Of a stretch of DNA of 64,000 bases, positions 9,765 to 17,976 are shown in pieces. The position numbers were made by a program, and so were the translations under genes. A model generated the notes under the pieces. It searched no databases and was not told the origin of the DNA. It worked only from the letters and a program-made list of their open reading frames with translations. The DNA comes from DASXRA01 sp963737425 (GTDB lineage Bacteria > Actinomycetota > Actinomycetes > Mycobacteriales > Jatrophihabitantaceae), in NCBI GenBank assembly GCA_963737425.1, contig CAVTSX010000005.1:124001-188000 (forward strand). The letters are read 5' to 3'. Each line of letters opens with the position of its first letter. Positions within the stretch are counted from its first letter, which is position 1.

Positions 9765-11456
9765 CTAAGGGAAGATCACCACCGCGACGATCGTGCCGAC
9801 AATCAGCCCGGCCACCACCGGCACGAAGCACCGCCTCGCCAGGTCGATGACGGGCACGCGGGCGAAGCCGGCAACGGCGATGAGCGACGACCAGGCGACG
9901 AGCGTGCCGCCGCCGGACCAGATGTTGCCCATCTGGCCAACCGACGCGAGCGTCCCGGCGCTGACGCCGGCCGCCGGGCCCAGGCTGCCGGCCAGCGACC
10001 CGGTCAGCGGCAGGCCGGAGAAGCCCGAGCCTTCGAGGCCCGCGATCATGCCGATGATCAGGATCGCGAACGCGGCGATGAATGCGTTGTGCGGGATGTG
10101 CTTCTGCGCCGAGGTGACCAGGTCGTAGAGGAACGCCGGCCCCTTCGTCGGGTCGGCCGTGCCGAGGATCTGGCCGGAGAAGTCACCGTTGCCGATGAAG
10201 AAGAACCCGGCGATCGGCAGGACGACGCCCATTGCCTTGAACGCGAACACCAGACCGTCCACGACGTGCTCGGCGGACGACTCGAGGAATGTCTTGTTGT
10301 CACAGGCGAATGAGGCGAGGAAGACGATCAGCGCAGCGATTCCCCCTACGAGAGCGGCAGCATCGCCGCCCTTGAGGTCGGGCACACTGCTCGACACCTT
10401 GGCCGCGATCAGGTAGGCGATGAGCGCCAGGTAGGCCAGCGGCACGAAGAGCGCGAAGAACGTCGATACCGCCGGGCGAGCGCCGGGGCCGTCAGAGTCG
10501 CCGCCGCCTTGCAGGTCGCGGGCGAACTCGTGGCGCAGGGCAATGCCGTGGCCGATCGTGGGCGGGCCACCGCGCAACGACGGAAGGTCGCCGGCACCGG
10601 TTCGTGCACCGGTCCCGCCGTTTCCGCCAGCGCTCCCGCCGCCCCCGTTGCCGTTGCCGCCCGAGCCGCCCGCGCTCCCCGTGCCGCCTTGGCGCACACC
10701 GGCTTCAACCAGCTGACGCTCGTCCTCCGTCACCGCGAGATCCTCGGCCAGCTCGGCATCGGTGACGCCCGAGCTGCGGTCGCTCGTCGACTCCCACTCG
10801 GCGAGCAGGGCAGCCGACGGCTGGCGCATCGTGCGGAACTCCATTGCGTACGCGACGAGAAGAGCCGTGCCGCCGACGACGAGCGACAGCACCATCGCCC
10901 GATCGGCCACCACGTTCGGGTCGACACCCGCAGCCTTCGCGGAGAGACCAGGCGCGACGCGGATGACGTAGTCGGACGACAGTGCCATGCCCTGGCCCGC
11001 GATCGCGACGACCAGCCCCACTGCCATTGGGCGAAGCCCGGCCCGAATGGCGACCGGGACGAGCACCGCACCGATCAATGGCACCGCAGGCGTCGGCCAG
11101 AAGAACAGCGAGATGAAGTAGGTGACGACGACCAGCGTCCAAAAGGCTAAATGGCCGTTGCGCATCACCCGGCGGAAGGGCGCGACCATCTTGCGGTCTG
11201 CGCCGATCGCCTGCAACGAATGCAGCATCGCCGTTACCAGCGCGATGATCAGGAAGATGTTGAACAGGTTCGTCGCCGCCACAAGACTCGCGTTGAATAC
11301 CGACGACAGCCCGCGGATCAGGCTGTGCGAGTACACGAGCGCCGTCACGAATGTCGCGACGACGGCGGGGACGACGATGTTCTTTCTGGCGATCATCGTC
11401 GCGATGATCACGACGACACCTGCCAGATAGACCCAATGCGCCGCAGTCAAATGCAT
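9765..11456 (-). CDS. Large integral membrane permease, ion-transporter (GntP/CitMHS-like) type
   Basis: 563-residue membrane protein with about 12 hydrophobic segments in two halves. The halves are separated by a cytoplasmic linker (about residues 225-325) containing a run of glycine, serine and asparagine. The fold and length resemble ion-transporter superfamily carriers for organic acids (GntP, CitMHS, DcuC type), but I cannot assign a family with certainty. The second half has conserved-looking loops SFACDNKTFLESSAEH and GSGFSGLPLTGS. Start ATG at 11456 with GAGG upstream. Divergent from an MFS gene, so organic-acid or amine uptake is possible. Substrate unknown. Confidence 0.7.
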   Translation of the reverse strand: MHLTAAHWVYLAGVVVIIATMIARKNIVVPAVVATFVTALVYSHSLIRGLSSVFNASLVAATNLFNIFLIIALVTAMLHSLQAIGADRKMVAPFRRVMRNGHLAFWTLVVVTYFISLFFWPTPAVPLIGAVLVPVAIRAGLRPMAVGLVVAIAGQGMALSSDYVIRVAPGLSAKAAGVDPNVVADRAMVLSLVVGGTALLVAYAMEFRTMRQPSAALLAEWESTSDRSSGVTDAELAEDLAVTEDERQLVEAGVRQGGTGSAGGSGGNGNGGGGSAGGNGGTGARTGAGDLPSLRGGPPTIGHGIALRHEFARDLQGGGDSDGPGARPAVSTFFALFVPLAYLALIAYLIAAKVSSSVPDLKGGDAAALVGGIAALIVFLASFACDNKTFLESSAEHVVDGLVFAFKAMGVVLPIAGFFFIGNGDFSGQILGTADPTKGPAFLYDLVTSAQKHIPHNAFIAAFAILIIGMIAGLEGSGFSGLPLTGSLAGSLGPAAGVSAGTLASVGQMGNIWSGGGTLVAWSSLIAVAGFARVPVIDLARRCFVPVVAGLIVGTIVAVVIFP

Positions 11457-11665
11457 CTGCTACCTCACAGCGTGGATGGCCCTGCCGGGAGCGGAGTTGG
11501 ATTAATCGTGAAGGGTGCGCGCGGTAGGACGCAGCGTCTAGCAATGATGTGCACAGTGCAGGACGCGAAGATTGTGCATGCTGCCGTAGCCGACTATCCC
11601 CACGTCACCGCAAGCTCAAACCGAGGCCGTGACAGACACAGCAAGTGAACAGGAGAGGGCAGGAC
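11457..11665. promoter_or_regulatory. Divergent promoter region with TTGTGCA and TGTGCACA motifs
   Basis: The 209-bp gap between the large permease and the DHA2-type MFS gene contains the palindrome TGTGCACA (11548-11555) and TTGTGCAT (11572-11579). The same TTGTGCA half-site forms the perfect palindrome in front of the pucR-like gene (14758-14774), suggesting one regulator for both loci. No clear -10/-35 pair is claimed. Confidence 0.4.
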
Positions 11666-13063
11666 GTGCCGGAGATCGCCGCGCAGGCACGCCCGTCCGT
11701 CCCGACGCAGGCTCCCGGCGCGGTTGTGCTGGTGACGCTGCTCGGGGCCACGCTGATCGGCACGGTCATCAACAACATCCTCAACGTGCCATTGCGCGAC
11801 ATCACCCGGGACTTCCACGCGCCGCTGTCGGGCGGGGTACTGGTCGTCAGCAGTTTCGTGCTGGTGCTCGCAGCAGCGATGCCGTTCAGCGGATGGGTCG
11901 GTGACCGGTTCGGACGGCGGCGCACGCTCATCGCCTCGCTCGGACTGATGACGGCCGCGATGGTGGGCGCCGCGCTCGCGCCGTCGCTGCCGGTGCTGGT
12001 GGGATTCCGCGCTGTGCAGGGTCTTGCATGCGCCGCGTTCCCGCCCGCGGTGATGGCGATGCTGTCGAGCATCTACGGCCCGGCCCGCCGCGCTCGGACC
12101 ATGAGCGCGTGGGCGGCCGCCAACGGCGTCGGACAGGCCGTCGGGCCGCCGTTGGGCGGGTTGCTCGCCGGTGTGTCCGGCTGGCGGGCCATCTTCTGGG
12201 TGCTGGCGCCGGTAACCGTCGTGGTGCTCGTGGCCACGCTGCGATTCGTGCCCGACGATCGGGGCCGCGTCACGCCGTTGCATTGGCCGGGCGCCGTCGC
12301 GCTGACCGCTGGTGGTGCCCTGCTCATGACAGCGGCGACGGCGGTGCCGCAACGAGCGGTGCCCGGCTGGCTCGACGTCGCGCTGCTCGTCCTCGGACTC
12401 CTGCTCGTCGCAACGTTCGTCGCGGCCTCGAGACGGGCGCCGCATCCGTTGATCCGCCCCGCACTGATCATCGAGTCGCGGTTCCTGCGCAGTGCGGTGG
12501 CTGCGTTCGCGCAGATGTTCTGCCTGGCCACCGTGCTCGTCGCCGTGCCGCTGTACGTCACGGGCACGCTCGGCCGGAGCACCGCGGTCACCGGACTGCT
12601 CGTGTTCGCACTGCCCGCCACGATGGCCGCGTTCGCGCCGGGCATCGGCGTGCTCAGCGAGCGCACCAGCCCACGTTGGGTACTGCGCAGCGGGCTCATC
12701 GTCCTCGCGGCCGCAGAACTGGCCATGGGCTGGTACATCGACGGAAACGGGCGCAGCACCGCCCTGCTCGTCGGCGTGCTCGTCGTGGTCGGCGTGGGGG
12801 TTTCGCTGGTACAGACGCCATCGGCGACCGGCGCGACCAGATCGCCGGCCGGCCGGTCGGGCGCGGCGCTCGGGCTGTTCAACATGCTGCGCTTCGGCGG
12901 ATCGGCGCTGGGCGCCGCCTGGGTAGCCGTCGTCTACCCGCACGGCGCGTTCCTGCTGCTGTTCGGCGGATGCGCCGTGATGGCCCTGGCCGGGTTGACG
13001 GTGAGCTTCGCCGGGCCGGATCCGGTGCCGCACCGCGCGGACGAGTTCGCTATGACGGCCTGA
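11666..13063 (+). CDS. MFS transporter, DHA2-like
   Basis: 465-residue major facilitator, probably 14 membrane segments (DHA2 drug-proton antiporter type). Motif A is GWVGDRFGRRRTLIAS and motif C is GPPLGGLLAGVSGWRAIFW. The start chosen is GTG at 11666 because AGGAGAGGG lies 6-8 nt upstream; a GTG at 11645 is in frame but lacks a site. Its end overlaps the convergent pucR-like gene by 14 bp. Export substrate unknown. Confidence 0.88.
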   Translation: MPEIAAQARPSVPTQAPGAVVLVTLLGATLIGTVINNILNVPLRDITRDFHAPLSGGVLVVSSFVLVLAAAMPFSGWVGDRFGRRRTLIASLGLMTAAMVGAALAPSLPVLVGFRAVQGLACAAFPPAVMAMLSSIYGPARRARTMSAWAAANGVGQAVGPPLGGLLAGVSGWRAIFWVLAPVTVVVLVATLRFVPDDRGRVTPLHWPGAVALTAGGALLMTAATAVPQRAVPGWLDVALLVLGLLLVATFVAASRRAPHPLIRPALIIESRFLRSAVAAFAQMFCLATVLVAVPLYVTGTLGRSTAVTGLLVFALPATMAAFAPGIGVLSERTSPRWVLRSGLIVLAAAELAMGWYIDGNGRSTALLVGVLVVVGVGVSLVQTPSATGATRSPAGRSGAALGLFNMLRFGGSALGAAWVAVVYPHGAFLLLFGGCAVMALAGLTVSFAGPDPVPHRADEFAMTA

Positions 13064-14738
13064 CGTCGCGGTCGACGGTTGCTGCCGTCTCGGCGAGAAG
13101 GTCAAGCTTGTAGGCGAGCCACACGGTGAACTGGTGCTCGGCGTCGCGCAGATCCAGTTGCAGGGCGCGCGAGGCCCGATCGAGCTTGTTCAGCATGGTG
13201 TTTCGGTGGATGTGCAGCGCACGCGCCGCCGCGTTGAGGTTGCCGCCGGACTCGATATAGGCCATGACGGCGGGCTCGAGGCGGCCCGCGCCCGGGCGGT
13301 GCGCGCGCAGCGGTGCGAGCATGTCGCGGGCGAACGCCTTGCCCTGCTCAGTGCCGGCCAGATCGACAAGCGTCGCGTAGACGCGCAGTTCCTGGAACCC
13401 GCATACCTCGTCGATGCCCAGCCGGTTGCGCAGGCTCAGGGTCAGGCGGGCTTCGCGGTAGCTGTCGAATATCCGTCCGGCCCCGGTGACCGGACGCCCG
13501 TAGGCCACCGGAACGGGGCGGTGAATGCGCCGGGCCAGTTCGTGTTCGAGCGCGCTTGCGTAGTCGGCCAAGGCGCGATTGGCGGCGTCCGGCGAACCGC
13601 TGCGCACGTGCGGATCGACCTGGCGGATCACCGCGAGCACGTCGCCGACCACCGTGGCCAGGGTGTGCACGTCGTTACGCGGAACGAGCCGGGTGGCGTC
13701 ACGGGCCAGCTGGAACAAGGCGGTCAGCGAGTCTGTCGCCCCGCCGGCGCCCAGGTTGCCGGCGACGATCACCCCGTACGTCCCGTCGACCGGGAAGTCG
13801 TAATGGGCCGCGCGGGCCTCGAGATCGTGCGCCGTCGAGAACCGGCCGTGCAGCAGGGCGTGGACGAAGTCGCCCCGAGCGCGCTCCTCGGCCTGCTCGA
13901 CGCTGCGCATCCGCAGCATCTCGGTGCCGACGATGGTGGCCGCCTGCTCGACCACCACGCGGTGTTCGGCGATGTCGTGCGGATGCGGCGGGTCGGCCGA
14001 CTCGATCACCGCGACCCATCCGTCATGGCGTCCGCCGAGCAGGATCGGGTTGACGACACAGGTGATCTTGGCGCCCTCGATGGGCAAGGCGACCACGGTC
14101 GGAGTCGGCCCGCGCGACGCGTCGGGCAACTCGTCACGCAACGCGGCCGCGACAGCCGACGGCTCGAGCACCCGGTCGCGGCTCTGCTCGAACGCCAGCA
14201 CCCGGTATTGCGGATCGAGGATCGCGACGCCACTTTGCGAGAGCCGGCCCATCTGATGGCACAACGCCGCCAGCCCCGCGCCGCGATAGAGCAGTTCGAC
14301 CAGCGAGCGGTGCACGGTCAGCCCGTAGCGCAGCACATGTGTCTCTCGGGCCAGGGCAAGTTCAGCGACGAGGCGACTGACCTCGCCGTAGCTGACCTTC
14401 TCGCCCACGTACAGGACCGGAACGTCGTACGTCGTGGCCCCTCCGTCCGGCTCGCCGGCGACCAGGACCGCCGTGGCGGGGGCGAGCGAGGGCAGGCTCG
14501 CGAGCTCGAACTCGTCCGGATGCGCGTAGACCACCACGCCGCTGAGCCCGCGCCGCGACTGCACCGCGTCGGCCCAGGGCAGGCACCAGGTGACGGGCCG
14601 GTCCAGGGCATCGGCCCGGTGAGCTCGCTCGGCCGGGTCGGCTCGGTCGGCCGGGCTGACCGGGGAGGCGCAGCGCAGCAGCCGTTCCTGAAGCAGCCGG
14701 CCGAGCGTCAACTCGTCGTGCTCACCGCTGCTGGTCAT
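13050..14738 (-). CDS. PucR-family transcriptional regulator
   Basis: 562-residue regulator. The middle part has a GAF-like segment (GVAILDPQYRVLAFEQ) and a GGDEF-like PucR domain (YGVIVAGNLGAG ... VPVAYGRPVTGAGRIFDSYREARLTL). The C-terminus is the PucR helix-turn-helix, YIESGGNLNAAARALHIHRN then TMLNKLDR. PucR proteins usually activate catabolic genes for purines or other nitrogen compounds. ATG at 14738 is supported by AAGGGGA; the longer frame to 14981 is not conserved-looking. A perfect palindrome lies 20-36 bp upstream. Divergent from the HbpS-like gene and next to the amine-type catabolic cluster, which it may control. Confidence 0.88.
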   Translation of the reverse strand: MTSSGEHDELTLGRLLQERLLRCASPVSPADRADPAERAHRADALDRPVTWCLPWADAVQSRRGLSGVVVYAHPDEFELASLPSLAPATAVLVAGEPDGGATTYDVPVLYVGEKVSYGEVSRLVAELALARETHVLRYGLTVHRSLVELLYRGAGLAALCHQMGRLSQSGVAILDPQYRVLAFEQSRDRVLEPSAVAAALRDELPDASRGPTPTVVALPIEGAKITCVVNPILLGGRHDGWVAVIESADPPHPHDIAEHRVVVEQAATIVGTEMLRMRSVEQAEERARGDFVHALLHGRFSTAHDLEARAAHYDFPVDGTYGVIVAGNLGAGGATDSLTALFQLARDATRLVPRNDVHTLATVVGDVLAVIRQVDPHVRSGSPDAANRALADYASALEHELARRIHRPVPVAYGRPVTGAGRIFDSYREARLTLSLRNRLGIDEVCGFQELRVYATLVDLAGTEQGKAFARDMLAPLRAHRPGAGRLEPAVMAYIESGGNLNAAARALHIHRNTMLNKLDRASRALQLDLRDAEHQFTVWLAYKLDLLAETAATVDRDVRPS

Positions 14739-14757
14739 GTCGTCCCCTTGGACAGGT

Positions 14758-14774
14758 TGCACAAGCTTTGTGCA
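14758..14774. promoter_or_regulatory. Perfect palindrome TGCACAA-GCT-TTGTGCA, candidate PucR operator
   Basis: Seven-bp arms with a 3-bp centre, 20 bp upstream of the pucR-like start and 88 bp from the divergent HbpS-like gene. The half-site recurs at 11572-11578 in front of the neighbouring transporter pair. Its position between divergent genes argues for autoregulation; binding has not been shown. Confidence 0.55.
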
Positions 14775-14861
14775 TCCTGCCACTGCACCATGGCCATTGG
14801 TGAGGCTCGGAACTCCTGGCACTCTGGCGCCTGAAACCCATTGCCTACAGGGAGTCACGCT

Positions 14862-15314
14862 GTGCACAAGGTCTACCGGATAACGCTCGACGACGCGCTG
14901 CCGATTCTGGCGGCCGCACGCGCGAAGGCCGACGAGATCGGCGTCAAGCAGACGATCTGCGTGTGCGACGACGGCGGCCACCTACTGGCCTTGCACCGGT
15001 TGCCGGGCGCCCGGCTGACCGGGGTCGAGATCGCGATGGCCAAGGCGTTCACTGCGGCCGGGCACGAACGGCCGACCCACAAGTTCAACGAGCCGCCGAA
15101 CGGTCCGGCACTGCCCGGCAACGAGGCGTTCGGCATCAGCCACATGTATCCCGGCAAGTTCGCGATATTCGTCGGCGGCTTCCCGATCGAGTACGACGGC
15201 CAGATCGTGGGCGCCGTCGGCGTCAGCGGCGGCAACGGCGAGCAGGACAAGGCGGTCGGCGCCGCCGCGCTAGAAGCATTCGCCAAACACGTCGCATCGC
15301 TAAACCTGGCCTGA
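14862..15314 (+). CDS. HbpS/GlcG-family heme- or cofactor-binding-like protein
   Basis: 150-residue protein of the GlcG/HbpS fold (PduO C-terminal type): LDDALPILAAARAKADEIGV, VCDDGGHLLALHRLPGARLT, then IAMAKAFTA and GAVGVSGGNGEQDKAVGAAALEAF. Members bind heme or cobalamin-like ligands or occur as small accessory proteins in catabolic clusters; the biochemical role here is unknown. No signal peptide is visible, so it is cytoplasmic. Start GTG at 14862 with AGGGAG 8 nt upstream. Divergent from the pucR-like gene and convergent with the RidA gene, with repeat hairpins between. Confidence 0.85.
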   Translation: MHKVYRITLDDALPILAAARAKADEIGVKQTICVCDDGGHLLALHRLPGARLTGVEIAMAKAFTAAGHERPTHKFNEPPNGPALPGNEAFGISHMYPGKFAIFVGGFPIEYDGQIVGAVGVSGGNGEQDKAVGAAALEAFAKHVASLNLA

Positions 15315-15343
15315 GCGGTCGCCCTGAGCGGTCGCCCTTCCGC

Positions 15344-15391
15344 GATCCTGTGCAGACACGCCGGTCTGCACGCGCGTGTCTGCACAAGATC
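15344..15391. repeat. Hairpin repeat family D, copy 1 (GATCYTGTGCAGACACGC)
   Basis: Eighteen-bp arms at 15344-15361 and 15374-15391, one mismatch, 12-nt loop. It lies just after the HbpS-like stop in a convergent gap, so it can serve as a terminator. A second copy with the same outer arms lies at 20936-20983. No other function is visible. Confidence 0.75.
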
Positions 15392-15448
15392 CGCAATCGA
15401 CGCGGCCGTGGACGCAGCGAACCGACCGCCGATCGTGATCCTGCCGTC

Positions 15449-15572
15449 GAGTGGTGCGTCGCGGGTTGAGTGGTGCATTGCCGGCTGAGCCGAGCGGCCC
15501 GCTCAGTTGAGTGGTGCGTTGCGGGTTGAGTGGTGCGTTACAACGCACCACTCGACGGATAACACACCACTC
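15449..15572. repeat. Repeat array with six GAGTGGTG units (four direct, two inverted)
   Basis: GAGTGGTG occurs at 15449, 15468, 15509 and 15528, and its complement CACCACTC at 15546 and 15565. The first two and next two copies belong to a repeated 29-bp block separated by 60 bp. The inverted copies allow a long hairpin just before the RidA stop codon, which the last unit overlaps. Probably a terminator grown by local duplication; other roles are unknown. Confidence 0.7.
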
Positions 15573-16002
15573 AACTGGATAGGGGCGGGCGGATCGCGGC
15601 GGTTAATTCGACCTCGACGGGGGCGCCGGATGGCAGGCTGGCCACTCCGATGGCGGAGCGCACGACCGTACCTCGCTCGGCGAGCCGCGCATCGAGCGCG
15701 AGCGACGCGCCGTCGGCCACCGCCGAGTGCTCGGTGAACCCCGGCGCGCACGCGATGTAGACGGTCATGCGCAGGCAGCGCTCGATGCGGTGGAGGCCGC
15801 CGGCGGCGTCGGCCACCGCGGCGAGTGCGTTCGCGGCGGCGATGCCCGCTGCGGCCCGGGCATCATCGAGGCTGAGGTCGACGCCGACGAGGCCGCGGTG
15901 CGCAAGCATCCCGTCGACGCGGGGTGTCATGCCGGCGCTGAACGCCAGCCCGCCGTGTACGACGGCCGGCACGTAACGCCCTTGCGGCAACGGCACATCC
16001 AT
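15571..16002 (-). CDS. RidA-family (YjgF/YER057c/UK114) protein
   Basis: 143 residues. RidA proteins hydrolyse reactive enamines and imines or act as cluster-specific deaminases. The fold is recognisable by AFSAGMTPRVDG, GIAAANALAAVADAAGGLHR, RMTVYIACAPGFTEH and the final VVRSAIGVASLPSGAPVEVE with the conserved Arg. ATG at 16002 is chosen, 4 bp after the gamma-glutamyltransferase stop; an upstream in-frame start at 16050 would overlap that gene. Last gene of the coupled operon 21716 to 15571, which suggests that an imine or enamine intermediate arises in the pathway. Confidence 0.88.
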   Translation of the reverse strand: MDVPLPQGRYVPAVVHGGLAFSAGMTPRVDGMLAHRGLVGVDLSLDDARAAAGIAAANALAAVADAAGGLHRIERCLRMTVYIACAPGFTEHSAVADGASLALDARLAERGTVVRSAIGVASLPSGAPVEVELTAAIRPPLSS

Positions 16003-16006
16003 CGTG

Positions 16007-17614
16007 TCAGCCACCGAGCACCACGCCGTCCTGGCGCGGATCGGCGCCACCGGCGAGGCACCCGCGCTCGTGATCGGCCGAGACGACCAGCGCGCTGCCG
16101 CCGGCGTCCCACGGACCGACCACCCGCACCCCCTGTCCGGACGCGCGCAGCCCGGCGAGCGTGCCGTCGCCGAGGCGAGACTCGCAGATCAGCTGCGGCG
16201 CGGAGCCCACCACGTCCGCGTCGCTGCCGGGAAACACCGTGAATCGGGGCGCCGACACGGCCTCCTGAGGGTCGAGTTCGTGATCGACGAGATGCGACAG
16301 GATCTGCATGTTCCACTGCACCTGCCCGTCGCCGCCCGGCGTGTTGCCGACGTGCGCCAAGCGGCCGGCATCGTCGGTGGCCAGCCAGGCGTTGAGTGTG
16401 TGCAGGGGACGGCGCCGTGGACGCACCTCGTTCGGATGCCCGTCGACGAGGTAGGCGCCCCGCCCGAGCCGGTTGTTCAGCACTACCCCCGTACCGGGCA
16501 CCGTGATCTTCGCGCCGAATGCGAACGCCAGCGACTGGATGAAGCTCACCGCGCGCCCGTCCGCGTCGACCACGACGGTCGAGGTCGTGTCGCCGTCGGG
16601 ACGCAGGCCGGCGACGGCCATCGGCAAACCGAGTTCGGCCCGCGCCGAAGCGATCGCCTCCGGTTCGAGCATCGCCCGCCAGGCATCGGTATCGCTGCCG
16701 CAGTGCTCCCACCGGTCACGGAACGCCCGGCGCGCCGCTGCGGCCAGCCGGCCCACTGCGTCTGTGCCGAGCCAGGGCAGCTCGCCCAGGACACCGTCGC
16801 ACAGGGCGGCCTGCTGCAGCACCATCCAGCCCGGTGTCGGCAGCGGCGTCGCGTGCAGGGTCAACCCGCCGTAGCGGCCGGTTATCGAGTCGCCGGCCAG
16901 CGCGACCCCGGACGCCGCCCACTCGTCGCCGCTGAACGGCGCCCCGGCCTCGACGAGCGCGGACACCGCGCGCTGGGCGAGGTCACCGTGATACAGGTCG
17001 TCCGGCTTGCGCGCGAGCAGCCGCATCGTCCGGGCAAGTTCCGGCTGGGGCAGACGCTCGCCGATCTGCGGCGCTCGGCCGTCGCGCAGGAATGCGCGTC
17101 CGGTGCCGGCGTCCGCGCGAAGGGCCGTCTCGTGATCGAGGATGTCGGCACGGTTCTTTGCGGTGCACGGCAGCCCGCGCTCGGCGGCCGCGATCGCGGG
17201 TGTCCACAGCTCCGCAAGCGACTGTGACGCGCCGCGACCGTGCAACGCCGACATCGCCCCCACCGCCCCCGGCGCACTCACCGCGAGGGCGCCCGAAAGC
17301 GGGACCGCGGGTAAACCGCGGCCACGGTAGAAATCCGGATCGCCGCCGTCGGGGCCGAACCCGCTGCCGCCGACCGTCCACACCGAACCGTCCGGGTCGC
17401 GGACGACCGCGAACACGTCCCCACCGACACCGCACTGGCCGGGCAGCGCGAGCCAGCACATCGCCGCCATCGCCAGCGTGGCGTCGATCGCGTTGCCGCC
17501 GCCGGCCAGCACACGCTCACCGAGTGCGGTCACCGCCGGGCTGCTGGACGCCGCGAGGTGGTCGCCGGCGAGCACCGCATTGCGTTGTGGCGCCGGCCAA
17601 TCACCGGCCATCAC
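16007..17614 (-). CDS. Gamma-glutamyltransferase family protein (Ntn hydrolase)
   Basis: 535 residues, a full-length GGT homologue. GGT cleaves gamma-glutamyl amides and autoprocesses at a Thr. Seen here: AGGGNAIDATLAMAAMCWLALP near the N-terminus, the processing region DGDTTSTVVVDADGRAVSFI with the candidate nucleophile Thr, and GNTPGGDGQVQWNMQILSHL of the small subunit. No signal peptide is visible, so it probably works in the cytoplasm rather than the periplasm, which suits removal of a gamma-glutamyl group in a degradation route. It shares an overlap with the Rieske gene at the start (GTG 17614, ATG 17611 possible). Could also be an acylase of the same fold. Confidence 0.87.
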   Translation of the reverse strand: MMAGDWPAPQRNAVLAGDHLAASSSPAVTALGERVLAGGGNAIDATLAMAAMCWLALPGQCGVGGDVFAVVRDPDGSVWTVGGSGFGPDGGDPDFYRGRGLPAVPLSGALAVSAPGAVGAMSALHGRGASQSLAELWTPAIAAAERGLPCTAKNRADILDHETALRADAGTGRAFLRDGRAPQIGERLPQPELARTMRLLARKPDDLYHGDLAQRAVSALVEAGAPFSGDEWAASGVALAGDSITGRYGGLTLHATPLPTPGWMVLQQAALCDGVLGELPWLGTDAVGRLAAAARRAFRDRWEHCGSDTDAWRAMLEPEAIASARAELGLPMAVAGLRPDGDTTSTVVVDADGRAVSFIQSLAFAFGAKITVPGTGVVLNNRLGRGAYLVDGHPNEVRPRRRPLHTLNAWLATDDAGRLAHVGNTPGGDGQVQWNMQILSHLVDHELDPQEAVSAPRFTVFPGSDADVVGSAPQLICESRLGDGTLAGLRASGQGVRVVGPWDAGGSALVVSADHERGCLAGGADPRQDGVVLGG

Positions 17615-17976
17615 CGCACCGGCTTGCGGCGACGGGGGCCACCCGCGGCAGCATCGGCGGCGCTCACCTGGACGAAGATCTCGCCGCCCTCCTCACGCAC
17701 CGGGTACGTCCGGATCGGCTCGGTCGCCGGCGGGTAGATGGCCTCGCCGGTCTCCAGATCGAAGACGCTGCCGTGGCACGAGCAGCCGATGCCGTCGTCG
17801 ACGAGCTTGCCTGACGAGAGCAGGCAGTCCAGATGCGTGCAGTAGTTGGACGTCGCGTACGCCTTGCCCCGGAAGCGGGCGACGCACAGCTCCAGGTCGT
17901 TGGCATAGAAGCGGCGCACGTAGCCGTCCGGGATCTGGCCGGACCGGGCCACGCGCACGAAATCGGTGTCAGTCAT
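17611..17976 (-). CDS. Rieske [2Fe-2S] ferredoxin (first copy)
   Basis: 121-residue stand-alone Rieske ferredoxin of the dioxygenase-ferredoxin type. The cluster ligands are visible as CTH in SNYCTHLDCLLSSG and CSCHGSVFD (Cys-X-His ... Cys-X2-His). It should pass electrons from a ferredoxin reductase to an oxygenase. Translationally coupled to both neighbours: ATGA overlap with the aldehyde dehydrogenase stop, and its own stop overlaps the gamma-glutamyltransferase start. A second Rieske gene lies at 20584. No oxygenase alpha subunit is present in the cluster. Confidence 0.92.
   Translation of the reverse strand: MTDTDFVRVARSGQIPDGYVRRFYANDLELCVARFRGKAYATSNYCTHLDCLLSSGKLVDDGIGCSCHGSVFDLETGEAIYPPATEPIRTYPVREEGGEIFVQVSAADAAAGGPRRRKPVR

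Noticed and set aside
11594..13105. Long open frame (503 codons) on the minus strand opposite the DHA2-like MFS gene
   Set aside because: Composition is Arg/His/Gln-rich low complexity, the mirror of a GC-rich gene; the plus-strand frame has clear MFS motifs and a ribosome site.
13134..14834. 566-codon plus-strand frame opposite the pucR-like gene
   Set aside because: Arg/Gln/His-rich shadow without family features, while the minus strand encodes a complete PucR protein.
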